64,000 nucleotides of DNA from Formicarius rufipectus (taxonomy: Eukaryota; Chordata; Aves; Passeriformes; Formicariidae), in assembly GCA_013399695.1 (NCBI GenBank), contig VXAU01004004.1, forward strand, positions 66,242 through 130,241. Reading direction: 5' to 3'. The notes under the pieces were generated by a model that was not told the origin of the DNA, searched no databases, and worked only from the letters and a program-made list of their open reading frames with translations. Below, in pieces: positions 22,481 to 33,810 of this stretch (positions are counted from its first letter, which is position 1; every line of letters begins with the position of its first letter). Position numbers and translations under genes: made by a program.

Positions 22481-25400
22481 TTTCCCTGTGTTCCCCATCC
22501 TGTGCTCACCCCAGGACTGGTTTTGTGGGAGTTGGTACATTCTGGAGTTCAGGGCAGGTTGACCCTGTGGACAGAACAACAGAGGAATTAACGCCCACTT
22601 TAATCCAGGGATAAACCTTGAAGCTTTGCTTCAACACAGCTCTGTGGCAGGGAAAACTCTGAGCCTGGCAAACAAGATCATAGAATGATGCTGAGTTAGC
22701 AGGAAGCAGAACAAGATAACTGATTTTCCAATTGCATTTCATTTGGGGAGTTTAAGACTTAAATAAAGAGAAAATCCTGGAAACTCATTGGAGCCAGAAA
22801 CCATTAGGAGCCTCTAACATTATATTCATTTAAAGAGATTCTGCCAAGTGCTTTTTCAGAGTTTGAAATTTTTTCCCCATGTAATTAATGTCCCTGCACC
22901 ATTAGTTCTGCTGTCTTGGAAGCTGGAAAATAGTGTTTTACTTCCTTATCTTCCCTGCCACTGAGCTTTCCTTCCCTTCTCCTCTGGAGATGCCACAGAG
23001 GGCTGATTTGGTTTGGGCATCAGGGTGACCAAGGCTACTCCTCATTCCTGTTTCCCAGGGGGGTGTCCTGCTCTGGGAGCAGCTTCTCCTGGCTGGCAGG
23101 CAGCAAAGACTCTCACCTGGAGCTGGTAGGGATGAGAAACAACATTCTGTTTGTACCAAAGCTCTTCTAAAACCATTGCAAGAAGCCTCAACACCAAAAC
23201 ATTCTGCCTGTAGTGGGTGGAAAATAAGAATTGATTGAGCCTCCTCTTCCCTTCATGAAGCAAACCATCAGTGCAGTTGGGATACTGAGAATTAAGGAGC
23301 ATCTTCAGGAGTCTGATTTCAACAAGTTCCCAGGCAAAAATTCCTTCATCTGGGGAAATTCTGACTTATTAAATACCTGCCCCACTGAGAGGGAAGCTGC
23401 TCGACTCAGATGTGTCCAAGCAGCAGCCCAGGGGAGATGCCAGCCAGCTCTCCAGAGCCAGGAACCAAGCCTTGTAGTTAAACTCGACTCCTCCAGAGCA
23501 GGAACCCACACTCACATTGCACCTTTATAACTCACAACACTTGTAGTGTTTCACTGCTCTTTGCACCTCAAAGGGAGCACCAAGAAACCTCTTTGCTGCA
23601 CAAATCCTGCTTTTCTGTCCTGAACAAAACACCCTAAGTTAGATTAGTTTTTTTAATGTCATTTTTATTCAGCGCTTCACGATGGCAACAAACCCCAGAA
23701 CGCTGAAAATTACACTTTCAAAGAGGAGTTTCTACCAAGCAGCTATTCTTGTCCTGATGCAATATCTCATTTTCTCAGCAGTTGATTAAAAGCCATCCTG
23801 TTACACTGGGATACACCCAATGACACTCCCCTGATACAGAGATACACAGAAGAGATAAAAGACAATAATATCTCACTGGCAGTGCTGAGAACGTGGTTTA
23901 AAGCATCTCTTCAATATCTACTTATCTTTTTTTTTGTATCCAGATATCCGTGGTGACAAATAACCTATTCTGAGGTATGATTGACTGAAAAGAGAAAGCA
24001 GAAACTGGACTAGAATTCTGAGCAACTGAGGGTCATTTGCTGCTCCTGGTTTCCATCAGGCACTTCAGATCACCCCCAGGAAAAGAGAGGAAGTATAGAA
24101 AAGAATGCAGGTTACAACTGGAGGCAGTTATGGACTCCTCCAGTAATTAATAAAGAGCAGGACTTGGGTTTGCCACTGGATGAGGTGGATTCCAGCAGCA
24201 TCTGTAGGTGCTTCTCCAGCAGCGCCAGGAGGCCTTGACACTCCAGGGGTCATCAGAAGAGAAGGTGAGAACCCTACCAAAACTCATTAAATCATCAAAA
24301 CTTCATTAATAAGGCAGAGGTTTATCTCTGAGCTCAAGGCCACTTGTGCCCAACACCTCCAGGAAGATCCTCGTGGCTGGGAGGGGAAAATCCTTGAGCT
24401 CCTTGGATTTCTAGTCCAGAAATTCTATTTCAGTTCTGTTTTTCCACGGGCAAATTGTCATGGACTGTCAGCAAAACAGACACTCAGTGGTGCCACTGGG
24501 AGAGCTGGCACTGCCCTCCAGGGATCCCAACACCACGGGCAGGGACATTCTGCAAAGGGACACGGGCTGGCACCCCAAAGCCCTTCTGGTGCAGCTCTCA
24601 GGCTGCATTTGGCTGCAGTCCTGGGGCCCCTGGGCTGTTTTACAGCAAATCTCCAGCAGCTGCAGCCCCACACATGTTAGAGCTGCCTATCAGTCATGAA
24701 AAGCCCCTGAGCTCCTGCTGAGTCAACTGAGAGTTCTGTGGCCCTGCAGGTTTATCAAGCCTTTCCTAAGGGTTGGTTTTGCCCTCATTGCTTTCCACCT
24801 TCCCACCCTTTCCTTAGAACAATGCAAACCTCTCTCCTTAGACAGAGGAATTTCTAATCACCCAGCTGAGATTTCTCTCTCTCTTTTTCTGGGCATCATC
24901 TGCCCTGCCTGCCAAAGAGGAGATCCTGGTCCCACACTGCTGACCTGAGCCAAACCCACTGTTCCTGCCACCCTCCAGACAGTAATTCCTTTCACCCCTC
25001 CCTTTTCATTCCCCCTAATCAATCACCAGCTCAGGGCAGCTCCCTGAATGGTTGGCATCCATCATTTGCATGGGCAAGCAATGCATGTTTAGCTCCCTTC
25101 ATAACTCTTCATGTGTCAAGCCATCAATCTCTCTACTCCTTCATCATTTTTCTTGCTCCCCTGAGGATCCCTGCTCCCTCGCCCAAGCCCTTGCACAACT
25201 GAAGTTCTCAGCTGAGAAGGCAGCATTTCACCAGAGTTCAAGATGTAAAAATGAACTCCTCCTTCTTTTATGGCACCCAAACTGGTAATTGTTTTATTTG
25301 CCAGTTAAAGCTGCTTCTGGTTTTTAAATTCCAAATAAATTCTGCAGAGGTGGCACAAAGTCTGAAAAGCCCCGAATCAGCTTTGCTAATTTTCTTCTCA

Positions 25401-26100
25401 ATTCATCTCTAACATTTTGCTGGGGAGTTCAAGTTTGAAACCCACTGCCAACAGCAGAACTTCCCTTCAGCAGGTTTGCTGCATCCTGCCCCTGAAACAA
25501 CGACCCAAGGGCTCTGAGTGCCATGCAAACAACTCAGATCTCTGTCTCACCCTTGGATTTCTCATTCCACCCAAATCGCGGTGCAAAGATTCCTCATGGA
25601 AACGTTGCAGTCCTCGGGCTGTGACCAGGGCCAGGTTTCTCATGGCTTATGGGACACAGGCTGATTTAGGCTCATCTGAAACTTTGAAAAACATTTTGGG
25701 GGGGGGCAGATCTGTCTGTTTGATGCTCCTGAACCTTTCTTCTCTCCAGGCACCGGGTTCTCCATGGAGACACGGAGGTCTGAGGTGAAAAGCCACCTCT
25801 AAGAGGACCACAAGGTGCACACATGCAGGGGAGGGGGCTGCTTTTCAAGCTGAATAAATCCCAACAACCTACAGAAAGCCACCCTGAGCCAGCATGAAAT
25901 GAGGCTCACGAACCAACACTTTGAACCCTGTTCTCCTTTAAAGCTTTCCCGAGTTACCTCATCCCTTCTCCTCAATAAATGTTCCGATTTAATCCAAAAA
26001 GGGGAAAGGTCCTCCCTCCCATTCCCAACTACCTGAGCCGCTCCGTCCTCCTCGATGCAGCCCAGCACGACTGAGTTTGTTTCCAGACTTCCTGCTCCTT
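22481..26100. other. Long anonymous stretch
   Basis: No gene, RNA gene or known repeat was recognised. Many short open frames overlap on both strands (such as 24455-24721) without protein-like features. The 123-codon frame at 25417-25788 has no donor or acceptor context that would support it as an exon. Confidence 0.4.
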
Positions 26101-26290
26101 ATTCTTTTAACTTAAAACATTTGTCAAACGAGAGCGATTTTCCCCTTAAGCGGGAGGCAGTTAATTAGTACAGAGCCTGTCATTTTGTCACATCCTGACA
26201 AACAACGTCGGGGATTAAAGAGTTGCTAATTGGCCGATACTGTTGGCAGCAATTTCATCCTGTTAATGCACCAAGTCGACATCCAGAAGT
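26101..26290. promoter_or_regulatory. Candidate conserved non-coding block with TGTCA/TGACA cluster
   Basis: This repeat-free block contains TGTCATTTTGTCACATCC followed by TGACA, giving two direct TGTCA half-sites and one inverted TGACA within 22 bases. TGTCA/TGACA is the core bound by TALE homeodomain proteins (MEIS, TGIF). Nearby are GTTAATTAGTAC, GCTAATTGGCC and several CpGs (ACGTCGGGG, AGTCGAC). The mix of AT cores and preserved CpGs is typical of developmental enhancers, but conservation is untested. Confidence 0.3.
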
Positions 26291-26309
26291 TGTTTTGATC
26301 AGACTATGA

Positions 26310-26321
26310 GGGGGGGGGGGG
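26310..26321 (+). repeat. Poly-G run of 12
   Basis: Twelve consecutive G, length-unstable and a common source of sequencing error. It directly follows the candidate conserved block. Confidence 0.95.
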
Positions 26322-26590
26322 AATTCAAGAAAAGGCGTTTTCTTTCAAGATGAAGAGGGTTGTCCCATGGAGAAACCCCAAAGGCAGGCAGCACTTCCCA
26401 TGGGGGATTCAGGAACATTGTAGGCATTGTAGAAAGGTTCCACCAACAAAGTTTCTCCTAAGTCATTCTTGGATTTAGGCACCATTAATGAAAAAGGGGG
26501 AGGAACAAACCCCGAAAATGTCATTTAAAAATTAATTATGAGCATCTTTAAGGATATAGATACAAGAGCATCTTGCAGGAGTAGGAAGAT

Positions 26591-26865
26591 CATAGAATCA
26601 CTCAATTGTTGTGGCTGGAGGGACTTCAAAGCCCTTCTAGTGCCACCCCCTGCCACGGGACACCTTCCACCAGCCCAGGCTGCTCCAACCTGGCCTTGGA
26701 CACTTCCAGGGATGGGGCAGCCACAGCTTCTCTGCCCAACTTGTGCCCGCCACCCCCCCAACCAGGAATTCCTCCCCAATATCCCACCCATCCCTGCCCT
26801 CTGGCAGTTTAAAGCCATTTTTCTTGTCTTATCCCTCCATCCCTTGTCCCAAGTCCCTCTCCAGG
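26591..26865 (-). mobile_element. CR1 LINE 3' end
   Basis: Reverse CR1: CATAGAATCACTCAATTGTT, GGCTGGAGGGACTTCAAAGC, CAACCTGGCCTTGGACACTT, GATGGGGCAGCCACAGCTTC, GCAGTTTAAAGCCATTTTTC and AGTCCCTCTCCAGGG. About 275 bp, one of the longest CR1 remnants here. Confidence 0.93.
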
Positions 26866-28169
26866 GAGACCTGAACTACTCCGCTGTGAAAACCTGTGAC
26901 CAACAAATCGCCAAGGAGGCCCCAAAACAACCCCCACCCCGACCAACCTCCCCAGCCACTGAAGAGGAGCTAGAAAAGCTCGAGACAGGATCGAGGGGGC
27001 CTTTCACTTCCAACCGATTAAGCTGCAAAAGACAAGATAACGAGGGTAATTAGCAACACTTGGACCGAGGCAGGATGATCAAAATTCGCAGCACTAATTT
27101 TGCTGCCCTTAGTGAATGCTCACCTGGGGAGGAGCTGAGCTCAGTGGGACATCCTCCCCTGGCACCCCAGCGAGGAGTGCAAGGTGAGTTGTGCTGAGGA
27201 ACACCAGAGCCCCCCTTTTTCTGGGGAGGAAAGTGAAGCAGAAGGACATAAACGTGTAGAAACACATCAACAATGCTCACAGTGTGGAGAGGTTTGGGAT
27301 GCAAAGATCTGGGGGAGCTCCAATCCCCCTCTTCAGTGCCAAGACCCTTCTGGATGTTCCTATTTCTTAACGAAGCCTGGAAGGGGGCATGGTCAATCAA
27401 CACACTTGGAAAGATGTTGCGTCCTCCCCTGTCTCCATCAGTTCAGGGCTGTTCTTTCACTTGGAATTCTCTGGTTCCTGCAGGGAACACAGGAAGGGCA
27501 ATAAAGGACCTCGGTGCAGTCCCCACAGGGCACAGAGCAGAGCATGTGGATTCCCTGGAGGTGGCAAAGTGAGAGCTCAGTTTTGGATAGCCTGAAGCGC
27601 TCAGGTGTGGCTCTTCCACCCTCTGGAAGAGGAGTTTTAGTTACGAAAACATCAGGCAAAAGGGCAAGTGAGAGTGGAGTCAGAGTGGGGGGCAAATCCA
27701 GGGGGCGATCCCCCAGTCCCACCTACCCTGGGCCAACAGGGCAGCTCCTTTGGACCACCACAAACAGCAAAAGGCAAATAAAGGGCAAAGAGGGAAGGGT
27801 GGAAGTTTCTTTCCTGGCTTTGTGCTGCCAGTTGTCTCCTTCAGGAGCTGCTCAAAGAGCCCCCACCCCAGGGACACGTGGCTGGAAAGGTGGTGGCTCC
27901 AGAGTGGTCCCTGCCTGGCACAGCCATCCCACTGGCATTTTGGGGAACCAGCAGGGCCAGACTCCTTGGCAAGAGAAGAGCAGGAATTAGGGAGGTGTCT
28001 GCTCTCAAGGTGCTGCTTTTTAGCACTTCCAAATGCAGTCCAAGCCACTGATGCTTTTTTTTCCCCCACCTCAAAAAGCCCAAAATCGTCTCCTTGGGGG
28101 GGTCTAGGAACAAAAGAAGAGTGTTCATGTGTTTGGAGGGCTCCAAATGTCACCATGACCATCCTACAA
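26866..28169. other. Anonymous non-coding DNA
   Basis: Moderately GC-rich with overlapping long-looking frames on both strands between 27040 and 28180 (up to 160 codons). None carries a domain, and opposite-strand frames are equally long, so I treat them as chance. Confidence 0.4.
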
Positions 28170-28660
28170 TGTTCTTGATTGAGTTTAACACATTAATGAC
28201 TGGCACTGTCACTTCTCACTAGAGCAACTGATGTTGGCTAACATTAGGAGCAAGGAGGAGGATCATATGGAACAAATTTCAGCTCCAAGGAAAGTTCCCG
28301 ACTTCCTTCTCTCCAGCTACTTCCCAATTTAAGTCAGTCACTTAAATCACTCTACTCCTTGCATCAACAAATGAAGGGTAATTATGTTGTTCCCTCAACC
28401 TTGTGCTCAGAGATTGCATTGATCTTCATTATATTAATAAGCCAAATTATTCCTTTGTTTCTGTTGGCTTTCTAAGGAGGGAATTACCCAGGGAACAACC
28501 AACTGGGATGCTGTGCATTGAATATATCCTTTTTCCCTCCTGCTTGTTTACCATTAATGGTTACACATCATCTGCTGCTTAATGACATTAGTGTTTAACT
28601 GGTGTGATAGTCGTTCCCAGAGTGATTAGAAATGCAGCTCCCGAAGACGAAAAACACCGG
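28170..28660. promoter_or_regulatory. Candidate conserved non-coding block with ATTA palindrome
   Basis: About 490 bp of AT-rich, complex, repeat-free sequence with many homeodomain-type cores (ACACATTAATGAC, GGGTAATTATG, TTATATTAATAAGCC, GCTTAATGACATTAG). At 28550-28561 there is a perfect 12-bp palindrome ACCATTAATGGT, the form of a paired homeodomain dimer site. A small CpG cluster follows at 28615-28680. The block ends about 90 bp before the LTR at 28758. Confidence 0.3.
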
Positions 28661-28752
28661 AACGGTGCCGAATCTTTCCCAGGTTCCCAGAGGGTAAACA
28701 GCTGATTTCCTGCAGGTTGGGAGGTGCAGCTCCTGGAAATGTAGGCATCTGC

Positions 28753-28757
28753 TTTGG
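28753..28757 (+). repeat. Target-site duplication, left copy (TTTGG)
   Basis: The five bases TTTGG just before the LTR start are repeated at 29439-29443 just after its end. Confidence 0.8.
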
Positions 28758-29438
28758 TGTCCTGGTTTTAGTAGCCGGGATCAGTTTGGCACTGGGTGGG
28801 GGTGGATTCTAAACCCTCTGTGTCATTTTTCTCACGAGCTGCTCCCCATGGCCCATTGGCAGCAGCTGCCCAGGGCACACCCCACCCCTCAGGGCACAGG
28901 GGGGTGTTTGGGAACTTCTGTGAGATAAGGAAGTGTTCCTGCCTCCACACCCACCTGAGGGGTCATGTCTGCTCAGGGGCCATCAGGGATGCCAAAAATA
29001 TGCCATTGTTCACCTCACAGAGTAAATCACCCATTGGGAAACTCCCCACCCTGGGGGAGGGACTGGGCGTTCCCATCTGAGCCCAAGTGGAGATAAGCTT
29101 GGGCTTTTGGGGCTGGGGGCTCTGGTCAGATCCAGAGGAGGAGCAGAGCCTCACCAGGACTGGGACTGCCACCAGACTGCAACCATTATTGTCACCAGCA
29201 GGTTTCTTGTTTTCTTTTTACTTTGAACTCGGGCCCACGTGGTGCTCAGCACAGGGCTTGGTGAGCTCCATCCTGCTCGTGCCCCCCTGGGCTGGGCTGC
29301 ACATCTGGTGGTTTTTTGTGGCACAAATGAATTTTCCTTCTGTCTCAGTTTATTTTGTGATCTTTTATTAAATTTTTCTTGCAATCCCATTCTGAGTTGG
29401 ATTCATTTCTCCTGCTGGTTTAACCCTAAACCAGCTTA
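28758..29438 (+). mobile_element. Full-length solo LTR, family A copy 2
   Basis: 681 bp from TGTCCTGGTTTTAG to TAACCCTAAACCAGCTTA. The ends form imperfect inverted repeats (CCTGGTT / AACCAG), as in LTRs. It aligns along its whole length with the reverse-orientation copy at 31983-32666. Near the 3' end, TTTTATTAAATTT offers an ATTAAA polyadenylation signal. The flanking 5-bp duplication TTTGG (28753-28757, 29439-29443) shows a single integration followed by loss of the internal region by LTR-LTR recombination. A 5-bp duplication is characteristic of class III (ERVL-like) elements. It carries no coding sequence. Confidence 0.9.
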
Positions 29439-29443
29439 TTTGG
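29439..29443 (+). repeat. Target-site duplication, right copy (TTTGG)
   Basis: Matches 28753-28757 exactly and flanks the solo LTR. Confidence 0.8.
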
Positions 29444-29933
29444 CCAGGGAAGGAACCGAAGGACTTGCAATAAATATTCATCATTCCCTGGTTCAGTGAA
29501 GCACCTGAGAATGACTCAAGCACCGCTTTTTCTTTGGTCAGTCACCCTGAGTACTTGATTTCCCTCCCTGAACAGTCTGGTTTGAAGATAAGAGAACACT
29601 TCAGGATGCTTTTGCTGCAATACTTAACTCATGGTCTTGACCTTTGACCAGGTCGTGGAATTCATTACTTTTTACCCTCCTCCATTTACCAAAGATTTCA
29701 AGGAGAGAGACCAGAGAGCTCAAAAATGTGACCTGTGAAGGACGGAGGGAGAAACTGGAGTCACTGGAGCAGTGGGAGTGGGAAATGCACTGCTTGGATC
29801 CCAGCAGGTGTGTCAGGAGCTCCTGTGGCAAACTGGGGGTTCTGGGGGCCCAAAGGGCACTTTCTGAACGAGTTTTCCTGGCAAATGGGTTTTTGGTCTT
29901 GATTATCATGTTACTTAAATCAACTCTTTAGCG
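29444..29933. other. Anonymous non-coding DNA
   Basis: No recognised feature. The opposite-strand frames at 29601-29931 are chance. Confidence 0.4.
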
Positions 29934-30005
29934 CTAGGATGGTTTGGGTTGGGAGGGACCTCAAAGCTCCTTTCATTCCACCCCTGCCATGGGCACCTGG
30001 CACTG
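29934..30005 (-). mobile_element. CR1 LINE 3' fragment, reverse
   Basis: TAGGATGGTTTGGGTTGGGA, then GGGACCTCAAAGCTCC, then CACCCCTGCCATGGGCACC: the reverse-oriented CR1 end, about 70 bp. Confidence 0.85.
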
Positions 30006-30302
30006 GGTGAATTTGAGGTCTCTTCCTCCCCAAACCAGTCTGGGATGTGCCCATTTGGAAAGCAGCACTCACTCTGTGCTCTGAGTGCCAGAGGTCCCTT
30101 CCAGTCTGGACTATTTTTTAGTCCCAACATGAACTTCCAGCTTCAAATCCCAACTTCCTATCCCAAATCCAGTGCAAACTTCCAGTCCCTCCCACCCTGA
30201 CCTGGCATTTTGTTCCTGCCAACAAACACAGCTGTGGCTGATTCTCTCCATCAGCCTCCACCTCTGCCTTGGGATTCACACCAAGCTCGTGCTCCCAGAT
30301 CC

Positions 30303-30350
30303 AGCGTCCCAGTCCCTTCCAGCCCAAACCCTTCTGTGATTCCATGAAAT
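30303..30350 (+). mobile_element. CR1 LINE terminal fragment
   Basis: AGTCCCTTCCAGCCCAAACC followed by CTTCTGTGATTCCATG: the last 50 bp of a sense CR1, with octamer-like tail. Confidence 0.8.
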
Positions 30351-30357
30351 GCACTAA

Positions 30358-30376
30358 TTTTTTATTTTTTTTTTTT
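30358..30376. repeat. Poly-T run with one A
   Basis: A T run interrupted by a single A directly follows the CR1 tail. It is probably a simple length-unstable homopolymer. Confidence 0.85.
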
Positions 30377-31977
30377 GTCCATAAGGAATGAAGTTGGCAC
30401 TGAGTTTTTTGGGGGGCAGAAGAAACCCCTTGGCACCTGCCCTGCAGCCCTGAGGACCAGGGGGATGCAGTGCTGTGCAGGGTGGCTTTTGGACGAGTAC
30501 AAATAGGATTATCCTCACCAAAAAAAAACTACTTATCCCTGCACAACGTTGCTGGTGTTGCTGCTTTATCACTTGTTTCCAATCCAACCCTGCAGCTTTT
30601 GGAAAATCCATCTCCAGCTGTGTTCCAGGTGTGCAGCTCTGCTGCTCCAAGCACCACACAGGGCCAGAAATGGCTCCTTCTCATCGCAATTTTAGGGTCG
30701 TTTTTGCAGAAATAGCAACACAATCAAAATGTTGAGGACACTTGTTCCAAAATGCAACTGTTTCAGAGCACAACTGCTGTCAAAATATGTTAATGGTGTC
30801 CCTTAAATTGCAGCTGCTTTCAGGAACTTGATGGTTTCTATTAGAGCCTTGATGGATTCTCCTGATGGAAGAAACTCTGCACACACCAAATTAGAAACTG
30901 GAGTGGAGCAGATGGTTCCCTAAATATTATCCTGGCCAATTGCTAGAAACAGTCTATTAGTTTTAGTGCCTACCTGGATCTTTACAGAAAACCACAGGCA
31001 TGGAGTTGTAATACAGGGGGAAATATCATTACAATAAATTGCCTTGGACTGAATAAAAAATTACTCAGCAACTTCAGAATCCCAATGAGGACAAATGATC
31101 TCTAAGTGTCATCTACTGACTGAAATGAGCAATTCACTCAATGTCAAGTAAGCAAAGTGCCATATAATTTAGTTCCAGCATTCCTAGAATGCCGTAGCAG
31201 CAAGGAAAACACCCAAAGAAGGCCATCATATCTCCAGAGCAACAGGAATTAAGTTAATGAACCCTTCAAAAACACTCGTGGGTCTATTTTTTAAAGGATT
31301 CCTCATCATTAAATCCACTGTGCTGAAATGCAAATGAAATTAAGTGAAATAAAAAGGGATAAATTTCCAACAATTAATTCAGATAACGAGTCCAAAATGA
31401 ATCTAAGCCTTACCCCAAATGTCTTGAACCAGGAAAATGAAAATTCAGCCTGGAAGTTCTCCATGAATCAGATTAATTCTGAGGTTTCCAATCATTATAT
31501 TCCTTCTGGAGGAAGGAGAGGCAATTTCAGTCATCTCAGCCAACCATCCCATTCCCATCCAACCAAAATCCCAGAGAAATCAGGGATTTATCATCATTTT
31601 CAGGATCTGCCTCTTTTTGGCCAAAACATTTTGGGGTGTTGATGCACCTAAGAGGGTTAAGCCCAGAAGGCATCACTCTGTGGGTACCCCCTTAGGGTTG
31701 CATTTCCAAGAGCCTTCTGTTGAGAGCCACTGAGACAAAGCCTTGCTGAGGAGCACATCCATCTCCAGGGACACTGCACCCTGCAGGACCATTCAGGTGC
31801 TCAGCCCCACCGCTGCACCCTCCCCCAGGGCTCCCTGAGGGGTCCACAGGGTGAGGGGACACCTCAAGGCTTGGCCAGATGACAGTTTGTTAGAGGAGAG
31901 CTGTGGAACGATGTCCTTTTTCATTTTCCTCCTGGAATATTGAGGGAGGTTCTATAAAGGAGGAGCTCTGTGAGCAG
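30377..31977. other. Anonymous DNA, AT-rich middle part
   Basis: From about 30740 to 31480 the sequence is evenly AT-rich, complex and repeat-free (TATGTTAATGG, ATTAAGTTAATGAACC), a weak candidate for conserved non-coding DNA. The 104-codon frame at 31328-31642 has no splice or domain support. Confidence 0.35.
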
Positions 31978-31982
31978 TGGAG
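31978..31982 (+). repeat. Target-site duplication, left copy (TGGAG)
   Basis: TGGAG precedes the LTR and recurs at 32667-32671. Confidence 0.8.
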
Positions 31983-32666
31983 TGTGCTGGTTTAGAATCA
32001 AACCAGCAGGAGAAATGAATCCAACTCAGAATGGGATTCTAAGTCAGAAGAACAATTTAATAAAAGATCACAAAATACACTGAGACAGAAGGGAAACCCA
32101 TTTGAGCCCCAAAAGCAGCTCTGCAGCCCAGAACAGTGGGGCACGGGCAGGATGGAGCTCACCAACCCCTGTGCTGAGCACCACGTGGGCCCCCTGAGTT
32201 CAGAGTGAGAAGAAAGGAAGAAACCTGCTGGGGACAATGATGGTTGCAGTCCTGTGGCAGTCCCAGTCCTGGTGAGGCTCTGCTCCTCCTCTGGATCTGA
32301 CCAGAGATCCCAGTCCCAAAACCCCAACTTCTCTCTGCTTGGGCTCAGATGGGAACGCCCAGTCCCTCCCCCGGGGTGGGGAGTTTCCCAATGGGTGATT
32401 TACTCTGTGAGGACAATCCTGGCATATTTTTGGCATCCCTGCTGGCCCCTGAGCAGACATGACCCCTCAGGTGGGTGTGGAGGCAGGAGAACTTCCTTAT
32501 CCCACAGGAGTTCCCAAACACCCCCCTGTGCCCTGAGGGGTGGGGTGTGCCCTGGGCAGCTGCTGCCAATGGGCCATGGGGAGCAGCTCATGAGAAAAAT
32601 GACACAGAGGGTTTGGAATCCACCCCCACCCAGTGCCAAACTGGTCCTGCCACCATAACCAGGCCA
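31983..32666 (-). mobile_element. Full-length solo LTR, family A copy 3
   Basis: 684 bp on the minus strand. On the plus strand it runs from TGTGCTGGTTTAGAATC to CACCATAACCAGGCCA. It matches copy 2 end to end, including the CTGCCACAGGACTGCAACC-like block, the TCTGGTCAGATCCAGAGGAG block and the ATTAAA signal (TTTAAT on plus near 32056). The 5-bp duplication TGGAG flanks it (31978-31982, 32667-32671), so this is an independent insertion, now a solo LTR. Only about 2.5 kb separates it from copy 2 in inverted orientation. Open frames in it are not genes. Confidence 0.9.
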
Positions 32667-32671
32667 TGGAG
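32667..32671 (+). repeat. Target-site duplication, right copy (TGGAG)
   Basis: Matches 31978-31982 exactly. Confidence 0.8.
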
Positions 32672-33460
32672 GAGCATCCCCCTTGTCCCTGCTCCTGCCC
32701 TGGCAGATGACCCATCGGGTGGGAGATGTTTTAGTGGAGCCAGAAGACACTTTTATGATAATGTCCACCTTTCAGAGGCAGCCTCTGTGACGAGGTGAGT
32801 TCCAGGAATGCCTTTCTCTGCAGACAGACACTTCAGGAGGAAGCCTTTGCTGTTTCCCAGCTGAGCTGCTGCCATCCCTCACCCAGCTGAGCTCCAGCAG
32901 ATGTTCAGGTATTCCCTGGGGTGTCTTTACAGCCACAAACACTAAACCACCCCCAGCCCTGAGGAGCTGAGGGAACAGCATGTGTGTGCTGCTCCATCAC
33001 GGAGAACATAAATTAGTCAAGGCAGCTGTGCCATTTATCCACCTAATTGGGCTTCCCAAAAGGCAGGCTTTTCCCTCTGCCCCTTTTAAGTTCCCAGCAC
33101 ACCTTCTGGTTCTGGATTACACACCATCACTTGGAGAGGAAAAAAACTCACATGGTGCCATTAAATGTGAGAAATAGAACCTTTGTGGAAACCTGACTGT
33201 TTATGGCCTTCCCTGTCAGGTTTGGGTGAAAACATTCACATTCCCGTTTCCAAATCAATAATTTGAGATGCAAAATAAGCCACATTATTTGCAAGTCCCT
33301 TTGGATCCTCCCTGGCACTGGAATGCAGACTGAGACATTGGTGGGACAAACCCGGATCTCAAAAAAGTGAGTCAAGAGCCCTCCTGGAAACACTTCCCTG
33401 AGCATCTGTCAAAGGGAACCCTTTCCCATGATCCATCCAAATCCTGGACTGCCCCTTCAG
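32672..33460. other. Anonymous non-coding DNA
   Basis: No recognised gene, RNA gene or repeat. Confidence 0.4.
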
Positions 33461-33532
33461 CCTCTCCCAGTCCTGCCCATTGAGCCTCTCCCAGTCCTGC
33501 CCATTGAGCCTCTCCCAGTCCTGCCCATTCAG
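33461..33532. repeat. 24-bp tandem triplication
   Basis: Three near-identical copies of CCTCTCCCAGTCCTGCCCAT plus TGAG, with one change in the last copy (TCAG). On the minus strand it reads as an eight-residue repeat (L-N-G-Q-D-W-E-R), but the frame has no other coding support. Confidence 0.95.
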
Positions 33533-33635
33533 CTCCTCCAGCAGCCCAAGTGCCACCAGGGTTTGTCCCCCTGGGAACAGCAGCAGCTCCAAGCACAAAT
33601 GGGATTCATGTCCCACCCCTGAGGGATTTCCACGG

Positions 33636-33810
33636 GGATCAGGGGGACTGGGGATCAGGGGCACTGGGAGCAGTGTGAGTGGGATTAATGGGACGGGGAT
33701 CAGTAGGACTGGGATTAGTGGGACAGGGATCAGTGGGATTGGGAGCAGTGTGAGTGGGATCAATGGGATGGGGCTCAGTGGAACTGGGATCAGTGGGACT
33801 GAGGATCAGG
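33636..33810. repeat. About 20-bp G-rich minisatellite
   Basis: Imperfect repeats of GGGATCAGTGGGACT with variants (AGCAGTGTGAGT, ATTAATGGGAC, ATCAATGGGAT) over about 175 bp. There is marked purine and G bias on the plus strand. Open frames on both strands are repetitive and not gene-like. It lies only about 100 bp from the 24-bp triplication. Confidence 0.9.
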
